In this document: in pieces, positions 24,470 through 33,642 of the stretch
Layout of the letters: each line of letters opens with the position of its first letter
Position numbering within the stretch: position 1 is the stretch's first letter
NCBI RefSeq assembly: GCF_030812785.1
Contig: NZ_JAUSTJ010000003.1
Coordinates: 806,001-870,000, forward strand
Length of the DNA: 64,000 nucleotides
From: Sphingomonas kyeonggiensis
GTDB taxonomy: Bacteria > Pseudomonadota > Alphaproteobacteria > Sphingomonadales > Sphingomonadaceae
Reading direction: 5' to 3'
Made by a program: the position numbers and the translations under genes
Notes under the pieces: model-generated
Told to the model about the DNA's origin: nothing
The model's database searches: none
Seen by the model: the letters and a program-made list of their open reading frames with translations, nothing else

Positions 24470-26416
24470 ATGAACAAGTCGCTGCTCGCCCTGGCCGCCG
24501 GAACGGCCATCCTCGCTGCCACGGCCGCCCAGGCGCAGGAAAGCCCCGCACCCGCCCAGGCGCCCGCCGCGTTCAACGACATCCCGCCGAACTTCCAGCC
24601 GCCCGCGCTGCCGGCCGACTATATCAAGCGCGAAGTGATGATTCCGATGCGCGACGGGGTGAAGCTCTACACGGTGATGATCATCCCCAAGGGCGCGAAG
24701 AACGCCCCGATCCTGTTCACCCGCACGCCCTACAACGCTGCCGGTCGCGTCGTCCGCACCGAGAGCGGCAAGATGATCAACACCCTGCCCGAAGGCGACG
24801 AGGTGTTCGTAAAGGCCGGCTATATCCGCGTGTTCCAGGACATTCGCGGCAAGTACAAGTCGGAAGGCGACTATGTCATCACCCGCCCGCCGGTCGGCCC
24901 GCTGAACCCGACCAAGGTCGATCACATCACCGACGCCTATGATTCGATCGACTGGATGGTGAAGAACGTCCCCGAGACCAACGGCAAGGTCGGCATGCTC
25001 GGCTCGTCCTATGAGGGCTTCACCGTGGTGATGGCGCTGATGGGCCCGCACCCGGCGCTCAAGGTCGCCGCGCCCGAGAGCCCGATGATCGACGGCTGGA
25101 TGGGCGACGACTGGTTCCACTATGGTGCCTTCCGCCTGGCGAACATCGGCTGGATCGGCGCGCAGACCGGCTACAAGGGCGCCGGCAAGGCCCCGCCGCG
25201 CCCCGACTGGGACGATTACGAGACCTTCCGCAAGGTCGGCTCGGCTGGCGACTGGGCCAAGCAGTTCGGCTATGACCAGCTGCCCGCCTGGAACAAGATG
25301 AGCCAGCACGTCGCCTACGACAAGTTCTGGCAGGGCCAGGCGCTCGACAAGCTGCTCGCCGCCAACCCCTCGAACATCCCGACGCTCTGGGAACAGGGCA
25401 TCTGGGATCATGAGGACATGTACGGCGCGATCCACGCCTGGGAGGAACTGCAGAAGACCCCGCAGGCCAGCAAGAACTATCTGCTGATGGGTCCGTGGCG
25501 CCATTCGGGCTTCAACTATAACGGCTCGAGCCTCGGCCAGCTCAACTTCGAGGGCGACACCGCGCTCCAGGCGCGCCGCGACATCCTGCTGCCCTTCTTC
25601 AATGCCTATCTCAAGGACGGCGCGCCGGCCTTCACGCCAGCCAAGGCGAGCTTCTACAACACCGGCGAGAACCGCTGGGAGTATCTCAACAAATGGCCGC
25701 TCGCCTGCGAGACCGGTTGCGACGCCAAGCTTACCCCGATCTACCTCAAGCCCGCCGAGGGCCTGGGCTTCGACAAGCCCGGCGCAGGCTCGGACAGCTA
25801 TGTCTCCGACCCCGCCAAGCCGGTGCCGCACCTGCCGCGGCCGGTGAACTTCCAGGACGGCCGCTGGTCGACCTACCTTGTCACCGACCAGCGCTTCGTC
25901 GATGGCCGTCCGGACGTGATGACCTATGTCACCGATCCGCTGACCGCCCCGGTCCGCGTCTCGGGCGCGCCGCTGGCGGACATCTTCGCCAAGACGACGG
26001 GCACCGACGGCGACTTCGTCGTCAAGGTGATCGACGTCTATCCGGACGACTATGTCACCAAGAAGGAGATGGGCGGGTTCCAGCTGCCGATCAGCATGGA
26101 CATCTTCCGCGGCCGCTATCGCGACTCGTTCGAGCACCCGACGGCGATCCCGGCGAACAAGGTGCAAGAGTTCAAGTTCCGTCTGCCGACGGTGAACCAT
26201 GTCTTCCAGCCGGGCCACCGGATCATGGTGCAAGTCCAGTCGAGCCTGTTCCCGGTCTATGACCGCAACCCGCAGAAGTTCGTGCCGAACATCTTCTTCG
26301 CCAAGCCGGAAGACTATCAGAAGGCGACGGTGACGCTGATGTATGGCGGCGCCCAGTCGAGCAACGTCCTGCTGCCGGTGGTGCCGCTCGATCAGTCGGC
26401 GAACGAACAGAAGTGA
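24470..26416 (+). CDS. Alpha-amino-acid ester hydrolase (CocE/NonD superfamily)
   Basis: A 648-residue periplasmic serine hydrolase that should cleave or transfer alpha-amino acyl groups from esters and amides, including beta-lactams with an alpha-amino side chain. The signal peptide ends TAAQAQ. The nucleophile motif is GSSYEG with Ser180; Asp313 (GIWDHED) and His345 (GPWRHSG) complete the triad, and the Ser-Asp (133) and Asp-His (32) spacings match those I recall for the Acetobacter turbidans enzyme. Asp214, Glu315 and Asp316 fall where the family's carboxylate cluster binds the substrate amino group. A C-terminal jelly-roll domain (XPDP-type) follows. The GAGGGAGA site precedes the ATG. 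Alternative: a general X-Pro dipeptidyl-peptidase-like acylase. Confidence 0.93.
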   Translation: MNKSLLALAAGTAILAATAAQAQESPAPAQAPAAFNDIPPNFQPPALPADYIKREVMIPMRDGVKLYTVMIIPKGAKNAPILFTRTPYNAAGRVVRTESGKMINTLPEGDEVFVKAGYIRVFQDIRGKYKSEGDYVITRPPVGPLNPTKVDHITDAYDSIDWMVKNVPETNGKVGMLGSSYEGFTVVMALMGPHPALKVAAPESPMIDGWMGDDWFHYGAFRLANIGWIGAQTGYKGAGKAPPRPDWDDYETFRKVGSAGDWAKQFGYDQLPAWNKMSQHVAYDKFWQGQALDKLLAANPSNIPTLWEQGIWDHEDMYGAIHAWEELQKTPQASKNYLLMGPWRHSGFNYNGSSLGQLNFEGDTALQARRDILLPFFNAYLKDGAPAFTPAKASFYNTGENRWEYLNKWPLACETGCDAKLTPIYLKPAEGLGFDKPGAGSDSYVSDPAKPVPHLPRPVNFQDGRWSTYLVTDQRFVDGRPDVMTYVTDPLTAPVRVSGAPLADIFAKTTGTDGDFVVKVIDVYPDDYVTKKEMGGFQLPISMDIFRGRYRDSFEHPTAIPANKVQEFKFRLPTVNHVFQPGHRIMVQVQSSLFPVYDRNPQKFVPNIFFAKPEDYQKATVTLMYGGAQSSNVLLPVVPLDQSANEQK

Positions 26417-26422
26417 GACAGG

Positions 26423-26454
26423 AACGGGCCGGGGCGGGATGCTCCGGCCCGTTT
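26423..26454 (+). terminator. Intrinsic terminator after the ester hydrolase
   Basis: AACGGGCCGG and CCGGCCCGTT form a 10-bp stem followed by a short T-run (GTTTCGCTT). It sits between the hydrolase stop and the next start, so readthrough into the next gene would be limited. Confidence 0.7.
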
Positions 26455-26478
26455 CGCTTCGCCGGCGGAGGGGCGCGG

Positions 26479-27447
26479 ATGAGAGGAGCGGTGGCGTTGG
26501 TGGCGGGACTGGCCGCGGCATGCGCGCCGCTCGCCGCGCAGGCTTCCACCTATCCCGAGATGCCGCGCTGTACGCTGCCGTCGCTGCCCGGTGACGCCAG
26601 GCTGGTGCTGTTCGGCGCCTATAGCGGCAACGCGGTTTCTTCGGTATCGGTCGGCGGGCCCGATCAGGCGACCGACGTCATCGATGTCGAGATCGAGCGC
26701 GGCACGAGGCGGCTCTATCTTGTCCTGACCTCCTATGAATCGATGGTTTGGCGAATTCGCGGCGACACGGGCCGGATCGCCGCGGTGGTGGTCTCGGCGT
26801 TTCTTTATCCGCGCAAGGCCGGCGACAAGAGCTCCCCGCCGCCCGTGCCGATGTCTGCCGCCGGGGTGACGGGTGTACCCCGGGAGAAGGTTACGATTGC
26901 GCCCACCAATTGCCCGGCCTTCTTCCACGCGCCGGACGGCAAGGAGGCGCGCACTGCGGTCGCGACGCTCCATCGCGCGCTCGGCTTCCGCCCCGATGCC
27001 GTATTCGGCGGATACCACGTGCGCCGCGTGGCGCTGCCCTCGGGAACACTGCCGCCCGGAGAGAAGGCTGTTCCGCCGACGCCAGCGGGGTTCGATCTCG
27101 CCTTGTGGCGGGAGGCATTACGTTACCATCCGGGTGGGCTGGTGCGCATCGGCCGGGGCCGGGTGGTCGCCCGTGCGCCAGTCGCGCCCTATCCGGTGCT
27201 GCCGAGCGAGATGGGCCTGGCCCAACTCCTCGGTGCAGGCGCGATCGAGCGTCGGCCGGACGGCACATTTCGCGTGCTGCGCCCCATCGCGCATCTGCCG
27301 CCGCGCCTGCGGGCGAAATTCTTCCTCGCACCCGGCGTGCCGATGCCGCCCGGCGATCCGTGGAATGGCTGCATTGTCGAGGAAGCGACGGGGCGCACCA
27401 GAGGCTCGATATGCGCGATGATGGGCGAGCGGACCCCGGAGCAATAA
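26479..27447 (+). CDS. Exported protein of unknown function
   Basis: A 322-residue protein with signal peptide (ALVAGLAAACAPLAAQA). An N-terminal beta domain holds RLVLFGAYSGNAVSSVSVGG, VIDVEIERGTRRLYLVLTSY and ESMVWRI, a pattern I have seen in bacterial periplasmic proteins of unknown role (strand, then LxLVLxxYExxxW). Cys occur at about residue 30, in the middle (TNCPAFF) and near the C-terminus (WNGCIVEE, SICAMM). The C-terminal half is Pro/Arg-rich. No catalytic motif was found. The ATG at 26479 follows GGAGGGG. It lies between the ester hydrolase and the M16 peptidases on the same strand. Confidence 0.75.
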   Translation: MRGAVALVAGLAAACAPLAAQASTYPEMPRCTLPSLPGDARLVLFGAYSGNAVSSVSVGGPDQATDVIDVEIERGTRRLYLVLTSYESMVWRIRGDTGRIAAVVVSAFLYPRKAGDKSSPPPVPMSAAGVTGVPREKVTIAPTNCPAFFHAPDGKEARTAVATLHRALGFRPDAVFGGYHVRRVALPSGTLPPGEKAVPPTPAGFDLALWREALRYHPGGLVRIGRGRVVARAPVAPYPVLPSEMGLAQLLGAGAIERRPDGTFRVLRPIAHLPPRLRAKFFLAPGVPMPPGDPWNGCIVEEATGRTRGSICAMMGERTPEQ

Positions 27448-27517
27448 AGCCCCTGTACAGCGGCGCTGCGGAGTGTGACGGTGGGTTAGATCACCGACTC
27501 ACCCGAGGGGAGAATAG

Positions 27518-28909
27518 ATGAGGAAGTGGAGTCTTGCGCTCGCCCTGGCGGCGACTGCAGTCCCGGCGCTTGCCCATGCCCAGGCAAGCGCGCCTGCGGC
27601 GGCCAGCAAGCTGCATGTCGACACGCAATATTTCACGCTGCCCAATGGCCTGCGTGTCGTTCTGACCAGGGACACGATTGCGCCCACGGTCACGGTCGGC
27701 GTCTATTATGGCATCGGCTTCCGCGTGGAGCCGAAGGACCGCACCGGCTTCGCCCACCTGTTCGAGCATCTGATGTTCCAGGGGTCGAAGCATGCGCCCA
27801 AGGGCGTGTTCGACACGACGATCACCAATTCGGGCGGCGTCAACAACGGCTCGACCCGGTTCGACTTCACCAATTATTTCGAGATCGTCCCGTCGGGCGC
27901 GCTCGAGCGGATGCTGTGGCTCGAGGCCGATCGCATGGCCAATCCGGTGATCGACGATGTCGTGCTGAAGAACCAGCAGGGCGTGGTCGGCAACGAAGTG
28001 AAGGTCAACGTCCTCAACCAGCCCTACAGCACCTGGCCGTGGATCGACCTGCCGATGCTGGCCAACACCAACTGGTACAACAGCCATAATTTCTACGGCG
28101 ACCTGAAGGAGATCGAGGCGGCGACGGTGCCCGACGCCCAGGCCTTCTCCAAGGAGTTCTACCGGCCGAACAACGCGGTGCTCGTGATCGCCGGCGACTT
28201 GGATTACGCCGCGACCCGGGCGATGGTGGAGAAGTATTTCACGCCGATCGCGTCCGCGGCGCCCGTCGCCCAGCCCGACATCTCCGAGCCGCGCCAGACC
28301 GCCGAGAAGTTCAAGAGCCGCGTCGATGCGCTGGCTCCCAAGCCGGGCTATGCCGCCGGCTATCACGTGCCGGATCGCGGCACCCCCGAATGGTATGCGA
28401 TGGGGCTGATCGACCAGATCCTGCTCCAGGGCGACGACAGCCGGCTGTTCAAGAAGCTGGTGTCCGACACCGGCATCGCCGGCGAGCTTTCGGGCGGGAT
28501 CAACGGCGATCTCGGCAACATGTTCAACTATCGCGGGCCGATGCTGTGGAGCTTCAGCTTCACCCATGATCCGACGCACACCACCGCCCAGATCACCAAG
28601 GCCGTGGACGAGGTGATCGAGGAGCTGCGGACGAAGCCGGTGACCGCAGCCGAGCTGCAGCGCGCCCGCACCAAGATGCGCTCCGACCTGTACGGCACGA
28701 TCGACGGGGGAGGGCGGGTCGGCCTGATCGACCTGCTCGCCGTCTATGCGCTGTTCGACAATGATCCCGCAGCGGTGAACAAGATCGAGGAGGGCTTCGC
28801 CAAGGTGACGCCCGAACTGATCCAGAAGACCGCGCAGGAATATCTCCGCAAGACCAATCGCTCGGTCTACGTCATCGAGCCGGGCGCCCAGCCCAAGGGA
28901 GGCAAGTGA
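27518..28909 (+). CDS. M16 family zinc peptidase, catalytic subunit
   Basis: A 463-residue exported peptidase of the pitrilysin/insulinase family. The signal peptide ends ALAHAQ. The inverted zinc motif HxxEH reads H80-L-F-E83-H84, and Glu160 (GNEVKVN) lies 76 residues after His84, matching the spacing for the third zinc ligand. The N-terminal LPNGLRVVL strand is typical. It overlaps the next gene (TGATG), which encodes a non-catalytic M16 partner, so the two should form a heterodimer in the periplasm that degrades peptides. The GGGGAGAATAG site precedes the ATG at 27518. Confidence 0.95.
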   Translation: MRKWSLALALAATAVPALAHAQASAPAAASKLHVDTQYFTLPNGLRVVLTRDTIAPTVTVGVYYGIGFRVEPKDRTGFAHLFEHLMFQGSKHAPKGVFDTTITNSGGVNNGSTRFDFTNYFEIVPSGALERMLWLEADRMANPVIDDVVLKNQQGVVGNEVKVNVLNQPYSTWPWIDLPMLANTNWYNSHNFYGDLKEIEAATVPDAQAFSKEFYRPNNAVLVIAGDLDYAATRAMVEKYFTPIASAAPVAQPDISEPRQTAEKFKSRVDALAPKPGYAAGYHVPDRGTPEWYAMGLIDQILLQGDDSRLFKKLVSDTGIAGELSGGINGDLGNMFNYRGPMLWSFSFTHDPTHTTAQITKAVDEVIEELRTKPVTAAELQRARTKMRSDLYGTIDGGGRVGLIDLLAVYALFDNDPAAVNKIEEGFAKVTPELIQKTAQEYLRKTNRSVYVIEPGAQPKGGK

Positions 28910-30318
28910 TGAAGCGCATGCTCCTCGCATCGGTGGCGTTGCTCGCTGCCACGCCGGCCCTGGCCCAGGACAATTTCCCGCCCGCGCCGCCGATCGCCGA
29001 TCCCAAGCCGTTCACCTTGCCGGCGACCGAGACCTATACGCTGCCCAATGGCTTGCAGGTCACGCTGATCCCCTATGGCATCGCCCCCAAGACGGTCGTG
29101 TCGCTGCGCGTGCGCGCCGGCGCGGTCAATGAAGGCGATGCGGTGTGGCTCTCCGAAGTCACCGGCGCGCTGATGAAGGAAGGCGCGGCCGGCAAGACCG
29201 CCGCCGATCTCGCCGCTGCGGCGGCGGGGATGGGCGGGCAGCTCAATGTCAGCGCCGGCATGCAATCCACGTCGGTCGGCGTGAACGTGCTTTCCGAATA
29301 TGCCCCCGACGCGGTCCGGCTGGTCAGCGATGTGGCGATCCATCCGACGCTGCCGGCAAGCGAGTTGGCCCGGGTGAAGGCCAATCTCGGACGCCAGCTC
29401 TCGGTCGCCTTGTCGCAGCCGGGCACGCTGGCGGACGTGGCGCTGGGCCGCACCGTCTATGGCGCCAGCCATCCCTATGGCCGGATCATCCCGAGCGCGG
29501 CGCAGCTCCAGGGCTATACGATCGCGCAGGTGCAGGCTTTCCATGCCGGCCAGTTCGGCGCGAAGCGCGCGCATCTCTATGTCGCCGGGCGTTTCGACGC
29601 GGCGGCGGTGAAGGCGGCGATCGACAAGGCCTTTGCGGGCTGGAAGGCCGGTCCCGATCCGGTGACGCTGCAAAGCCCGCACAAGCCGGGCCCGCAGATC
29701 GTGCTGATCGATCGTCCGGGCGCGCCCCAGGCCACGCTGCGCCTCAGTTTCGATGCCAGCCGCGCCGGCACGGAGGGGGACATCCCGCAGCGGGTGACCA
29801 ATGCGCTGCTCGGCGGCGCGTTCAGTTCGCGCATCACCCGCAACATCCGCGAGGACAAGGGCTATACCTATTCGCCCGATTCCGACGTGGGGTTCACCCC
29901 CGAACAGGCGCTGTGGACCTTCCAGGCGGACGTGACCACCGAGCATACCGGGGATTCGCTGAAGGAGGTCTTCAAGGAGATCCGCCGGATGCAGACCGAG
30001 CCGGTACCGGCCGACGAAGCCAAGGGAATCCGCACCTATCTGGCCGGCCTCTTCGCGATTTCGAATTCCACCTCCGGCTCGGTAGTCGGCACCCTGGCGA
30101 CGCGCGACCTGCTCGGCCTGCCGGGCGACTGGACAGAGCGCTATGTGCCCGCGGTGCTGGCGGTGACCCCGGAGCAGATGCAGGCCTCGGCGAACAGCGG
30201 CTATCCGCTCGGCAAGCTCACTTTGGTGGTGGTCGGCGATCTCAAGACCGTCGTCCCCCAGCTCAAGGCCCAGCCCGAGCTGGCCAATGTGCCCACGACC
30301 ACGGTGACGGTGCCGTGA
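28909..30318 (+). CDS. M16 family protein, non-catalytic subunit
   Basis: A 469-residue exported M16 homologue. It has the same LPNGLQVTL start strand but at the position of HxxEH reads WLSEVTGALMKEG, so zinc ligands are absent. It keeps RNIREDKGYTYSPDSD, the Arg/Tyr substrate-positioning pair that in two-subunit M16 enzymes is supplied by the partner. Its ATG overlaps the stop of the catalytic subunit gene (TGATG), behind AAGGGAGG, which implies equal production. A perfect bidirectional terminator follows. Confidence 0.94.
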   Translation: MKRMLLASVALLAATPALAQDNFPPAPPIADPKPFTLPATETYTLPNGLQVTLIPYGIAPKTVVSLRVRAGAVNEGDAVWLSEVTGALMKEGAAGKTAADLAAAAAGMGGQLNVSAGMQSTSVGVNVLSEYAPDAVRLVSDVAIHPTLPASELARVKANLGRQLSVALSQPGTLADVALGRTVYGASHPYGRIIPSAAQLQGYTIAQVQAFHAGQFGAKRAHLYVAGRFDAAAVKAAIDKAFAGWKAGPDPVTLQSPHKPGPQIVLIDRPGAPQATLRLSFDASRAGTEGDIPQRVTNALLGGAFSSRITRNIREDKGYTYSPDSDVGFTPEQALWTFQADVTTEHTGDSLKEVFKEIRRMQTEPVPADEAKGIRTYLAGLFAISNSTSGSVVGTLATRDLLGLPGDWTERYVPAVLAVTPEQMQASANSGYPLGKLTLVVVGDLKTVVPQLKAQPELANVPTTTVTVP

Positions 30319-30325
30319 TCCTCCA

Positions 30326-30356
30326 AATCCTCCCCCGGCTTGGCCGGGGGAGGATT
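30326..30356. terminator. Bidirectional terminator between convergent genes
   Basis: Perfect 14-bp arms AATCCTCCCCCGGC and GCCGGGGGAGGATT with a 3-nt loop lie between the M16 gene and the convergent acyltransferase. The A/T ends give short T-runs in both directions. Confidence 0.8.
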
Positions 30357-30358
30357 GC

Positions 30359-32362
30359 TTATGGCCTGACCCCCAGGATCGTCCGCTTCAGGTCGGCATA
30401 GATCAGGTCGTTGCCCAGCCCGCTGGGATGATCCCCATCGAAGAACAGCGGCCGGCCGCCAGGCAGCGCCTCGCAGGTCTGGCCAGGGCAGAAGATCGGC
30501 AGCGGGTCCCACAGGATCGTCGAGCGCCGGCTGGCGACGAGCTGGCTCATCGCCCGCATCACGTCGCGGCGACGCTCGAGCATGTGCTCGCGGCCGATCG
30601 TCAGGCCATGGCAGGCGGGATTGGCGCGGTTGAACCAGTCGGCGCAGCGGAAGACCGGGCTGGGGAAGACCGGCTTGGGCGCCTCGAGCACGATCCGCGC
30701 GCCTTTTGCCTCCAGCCGCTGCGAAATGGCCTGCGCTTCGGCCAGCGCGCCCTGGGAAACCGTATCGGGGTGCGCGCCGATCAGGTCGCGATCATTCTCG
30801 AACTGGTTGGCGAGCCGGGTGACGCGCAGGCCGGGGAGGAACACGACGTCGCCCGGTTTCGACCGTGCTTCGATGTCCTGCTCCACCCCTCGATACCAGC
30901 CGGCGCAGCGCGGGCGGGAGGCATGGGTCTGGATCAGCTTGAAATAGGGACAGCCGGGCCGGAAATAGAGGCGCACGCTGGCGCCGGTCTCCGCCGCCAG
31001 CCGGCGTAGCGCCGGAGTATAGGCGAGGCCGTGCGAGTCCGCCGGCACGAACAGCGTGAAGCCCTCCGGCCGGGCGCAGCGCGGGGTCCAGAGCTTGACC
31101 CGGCCGCCTGCTACCCACTCTTCGCTATCGATCGGTGTGCAGCCGGTCAGGTCGAGCGGCAGCGGGCGGCCGGGCTCGGCATACCAGGCGAAGCGGTCGC
31201 GGGTGACGCTGAGGGTGATCCGGTTGTGCGCCGCGATCAGCAGCTGCCCACCCAACGCTGCGACCAGCACGCCTGTCAGCGCTGCCGTGACGACCCGCCC
31301 ACGCGGCCAGCAGGCGATGACGCGGCTCGAGCGCAGCGGCTTCTCGATCAAGAAGTAGGAGAAGATCGCCAGCACGACGGCGATGACCAGCGCGGCGAGC
31401 TGGTGCTTCAGGCTGTGGAGGCCAACGGTCCAGCGGAAAAGTACGAAGACCGGCCAGTGCCAGAGATAGAGCGAGTAGGAGAGCAACCCCACCGCCACCA
31501 TCGGCCGGCTGCCCAGCGCCCATGGTGCGGTGCCGCCAAGGATCGCCGTGATGACCAGCGCGGTGCCTGCCACCGGCAGCAGCGCGCCGGGGAAGGGGAA
31601 GAGCGGCCCTTCGGGAATAGCGAAGCCCGCTGCGACCAGCAGCGCACCCAGCGGGGCGAGCCAGCGCCGGCCGGCGGTCCAGGGCTGCCAGCGCTCGCGG
31701 GTCAGGCACAGCAGCATGCCCACGCCCAGTTCCCAGAAGCGCGGGAAGATTAGGTAGAAGGCGAATTTCTGGGCGAACAGGCCGAGCACCGCGCAGAGCA
31801 GCAGCGAGAGGCTCGAGAGGATCGCCACCCAGCGCACCGCCTTCGCTCCCGAATGGAGCCGGTGGTGCCACCAGAGGAGGAAGGGGAAGAACAGGTAGAA
31901 CTGCTCCTCTACGCCCAGCGACCAGCTGTGGGTGAAAGGGTTGTACGCCGCCTGGGGGCCGAAATAGCTGTCGGTGTCGGTCGCCAGCACCAGATTGCTC
32001 AACCCGAAAAAGGCGAAGCGGCCGACCTGGGGAAGGCTGTTGCTCAGCCAGGAATCGGGGATGAACAGCTGGGCGGCGAGCAGGGTCACCAGGAGCATCG
32101 CGACCAGCGCCGGCATGATCCGCATCAACCGGCGGGCATAGAAATAGCCGGCGAGCTGGCCGAGGCTGGTGAACTCGCGGCCGATCAGCGATCCGGTCAC
32201 CACGAAGCCCGAGATGACGAAGAAGATGTCCACCCCGGTGAAGCCGCCGGGCAGCGTCCAGGGCCAGAGGTGGAAGAGGATGACCGAGGTGACGGCAATG
32301 GCGCGCAGCCCGTCGATCGCCGGTATATAGCCGGGGCCGGGCCCTGCTCGCTCGCCAGTCAC
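30359..32362 (-). CDS. Membrane acyltransferase with SGNH C-terminal domain
   Basis: A 667-residue inner-membrane protein of the OafA/YrhL type that should O-acetylate a surface polysaccharide. The acyltransferase-3 part begins YIPAIDGLRAIAVTSVILFH, with the catalytic-type His, and GGFTGVDIFFVISGFV, followed by about ten transmembrane segments. The C-terminal third is a periplasmic SGNH-like domain: block I reads FVPADSHGLAY (usual GDSH) and block V reads GDHPSGLGN. The start is GTG at 32362 behind GGGGAG; a longer frame to 32428 lacks a site. It is convergent with the M16 genes and divergent from the Pro-rich membrane protein. The target glycan is unknown. Confidence 0.93.
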   Translation of the reverse strand: MTGERAGPGPGYIPAIDGLRAIAVTSVILFHLWPWTLPGGFTGVDIFFVISGFVVTGSLIGREFTSLGQLAGYFYARRLMRIMPALVAMLLVTLLAAQLFIPDSWLSNSLPQVGRFAFFGLSNLVLATDTDSYFGPQAAYNPFTHSWSLGVEEQFYLFFPFLLWWHHRLHSGAKAVRWVAILSSLSLLLCAVLGLFAQKFAFYLIFPRFWELGVGMLLCLTRERWQPWTAGRRWLAPLGALLVAAGFAIPEGPLFPFPGALLPVAGTALVITAILGGTAPWALGSRPMVAVGLLSYSLYLWHWPVFVLFRWTVGLHSLKHQLAALVIAVVLAIFSYFLIEKPLRSSRVIACWPRGRVVTAALTGVLVAALGGQLLIAAHNRITLSVTRDRFAWYAEPGRPLPLDLTGCTPIDSEEWVAGGRVKLWTPRCARPEGFTLFVPADSHGLAYTPALRRLAAETGASVRLYFRPGCPYFKLIQTHASRPRCAGWYRGVEQDIEARSKPGDVVFLPGLRVTRLANQFENDRDLIGAHPDTVSQGALAEAQAISQRLEAKGARIVLEAPKPVFPSPVFRCADWFNRANPACHGLTIGREHMLERRRDVMRAMSQLVASRRSTILWDPLPIFCPGQTCEALPGGRPLFFDGDHPSGLGNDLIYADLKRTILGVRP

Positions 32363-32487
32363 CAATGTCTCCCCAGTGTTTCGTCGCTGTAAGGGACGGA
32401 GACCCGAGGGACAATCCGCCCTCGACATGCGGCGAACGGCGCGCGATGTGCAGCCATTGTTCAGCTTCGGAGCGCCAGGAAAAGGCC

Positions 32488-33642
32488 GTGAACGCAGGGA
32501 GGCTCAAGACTGGCTGGCTGTGCGGCCTGGCCGCGGCGACCCTCGCCGCGCCGCTGGTGCGTGCGCAGGACACACCGGCACCGAGCCCGAGCCCCGTGGT
32601 GGTCCCGACGCAGCGTCCCCAGTCGCTGCCGGGGGTGATCCCCGAGCGCTTCAGCCTGGCGCCCGCGCCGAGCCCGACGCCTGCGCCGCTTGCTCCGCCG
32701 AGCCCGATCCCGACCGTACGGGCGACCCCCGCGGCGCAGCGGGCCGCCCCGGTTGCGCGTGCCACGGCCGAGCCGCGGGGTACTGCGCCCATAGCCACGC
32801 CTTCGGCTTCCCCGGCCCCCGTGCCGGTCGCCACACCATCGGCCGCGCCGGTCGTTCAGGCGACGACCGTCCCGCAGCCGGCCGCCACCGCTGCGCCGGT
32901 TGCCGCGCCCGGATCGTCCACGCCGCCCTGGATCTGGGCGGCGGGTGGCGCCGGTGCGGTCGCGCTGCTCGGGCTGGGCGGCTGGCTGCTGCTCCGTCGT
33001 CGCCGTGAGGAGGATGAGGAGGAGGCGTTCTTCGAGGAGGCGCCGGTCGCCGCCCCGCCGCCGCCAAGACCCATCCAGCCGCCGCCCGGCCTGGTGCCTC
33101 CCGCGCCAGTGCCGCCGCCGATGCCCGTGCCGGCCGCGCCGGGCGGCGAGCCGTTCGAGCTGGCGCTCCGGCCGCACCGCATCGCCTTTGGCGAGAACGA
33201 GGTGGTGCTCGAGTTCGAGCTGCTGATCGCCAACCTCTCCGGCGCGTCGGCGGACAATATCCGCGTCGCCTTCGCGGCGATGAGTGCGCATGCCCAGCAG
33301 GATGCGGTGATCGCCGGCTTCCACGGCGGGCCGCCGGGCGAGCCGGGCGGCCCGCCCTTCGACCTGCCCGCAGGCGGCGGTGGACGCATGCCGATACGCC
33401 TGGCGATCCCGCGCAGCGGGGTGAATGTGGTCGAGCTCTCCGGGCGGCCCATGTTCGTGCCGATCGTGCTGATCGACCTGCGCTGGCGCGGCGGGCTGAG
33501 CGTCCGCCGCTTCGGCGCCGACTTCATGCTGGGCACGGCGGGGCAGGGCGACAAGCTCGGCCCGATCTGGCTCGATCGCCCGGCGCCGGGCGGGCCGCTG
33601 GCGGCGCATCGCTATGTCGCCCGGCAGGTGGCAGCGGCCTGA
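32488..33642 (+). CDS. Pro/Ala-rich membrane-anchored protein (paralogue B)
   Basis: A 384-residue protein with the same plan as the one at 23.0-24.4 kb: signal peptide ending PLVRAQDTPAP, Pro/Ala/Ser low-complexity arm (about 27-145), one transmembrane segment (about 148-169, PPWIWAAGGAGAVALLGLGG), an RRRR stop-transfer, an acidic then Pro-rich cytoplasmic linker, and a C-terminal beta domain (about 215-365) with FELALRPHRIAFGENEVVLE that aligns with IELGLRPVSAGTTEEEAMVD of paralogue A. The GTG at 32488 follows AGGAAAAGG; the next upstream ATG (32446) has no site. Role unknown; the shared beta domain may bind a protein partner. Confidence 0.82.
   Translation: MNAGRLKTGWLCGLAAATLAAPLVRAQDTPAPSPSPVVVPTQRPQSLPGVIPERFSLAPAPSPTPAPLAPPSPIPTVRATPAAQRAAPVARATAEPRGTAPIATPSASPAPVPVATPSAAPVVQATTVPQPAATAAPVAAPGSSTPPWIWAAGGAGAVALLGLGGWLLLRRRREEDEEEAFFEEAPVAAPPPPRPIQPPPGLVPPAPVPPPMPVPAAPGGEPFELALRPHRIAFGENEVVLEFELLIANLSGASADNIRVAFAAMSAHAQQDAVIAGFHGGPPGEPGGPPFDLPAGGGGRMPIRLAIPRSGVNVVELSGRPMFVPIVLIDLRWRGGLSVRRFGADFMLGTAGQGDKLGPIWLDRPAPGGPLAAHRYVARQVAAA

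Noticed and set aside
22943..26521. A 1192-codon minus-strand frame across the membrane protein and ester hydrolase
   Set aside because: Both plus-strand genes have signal peptides, ribosome-binding sites and family motifs; the minus frame has none.
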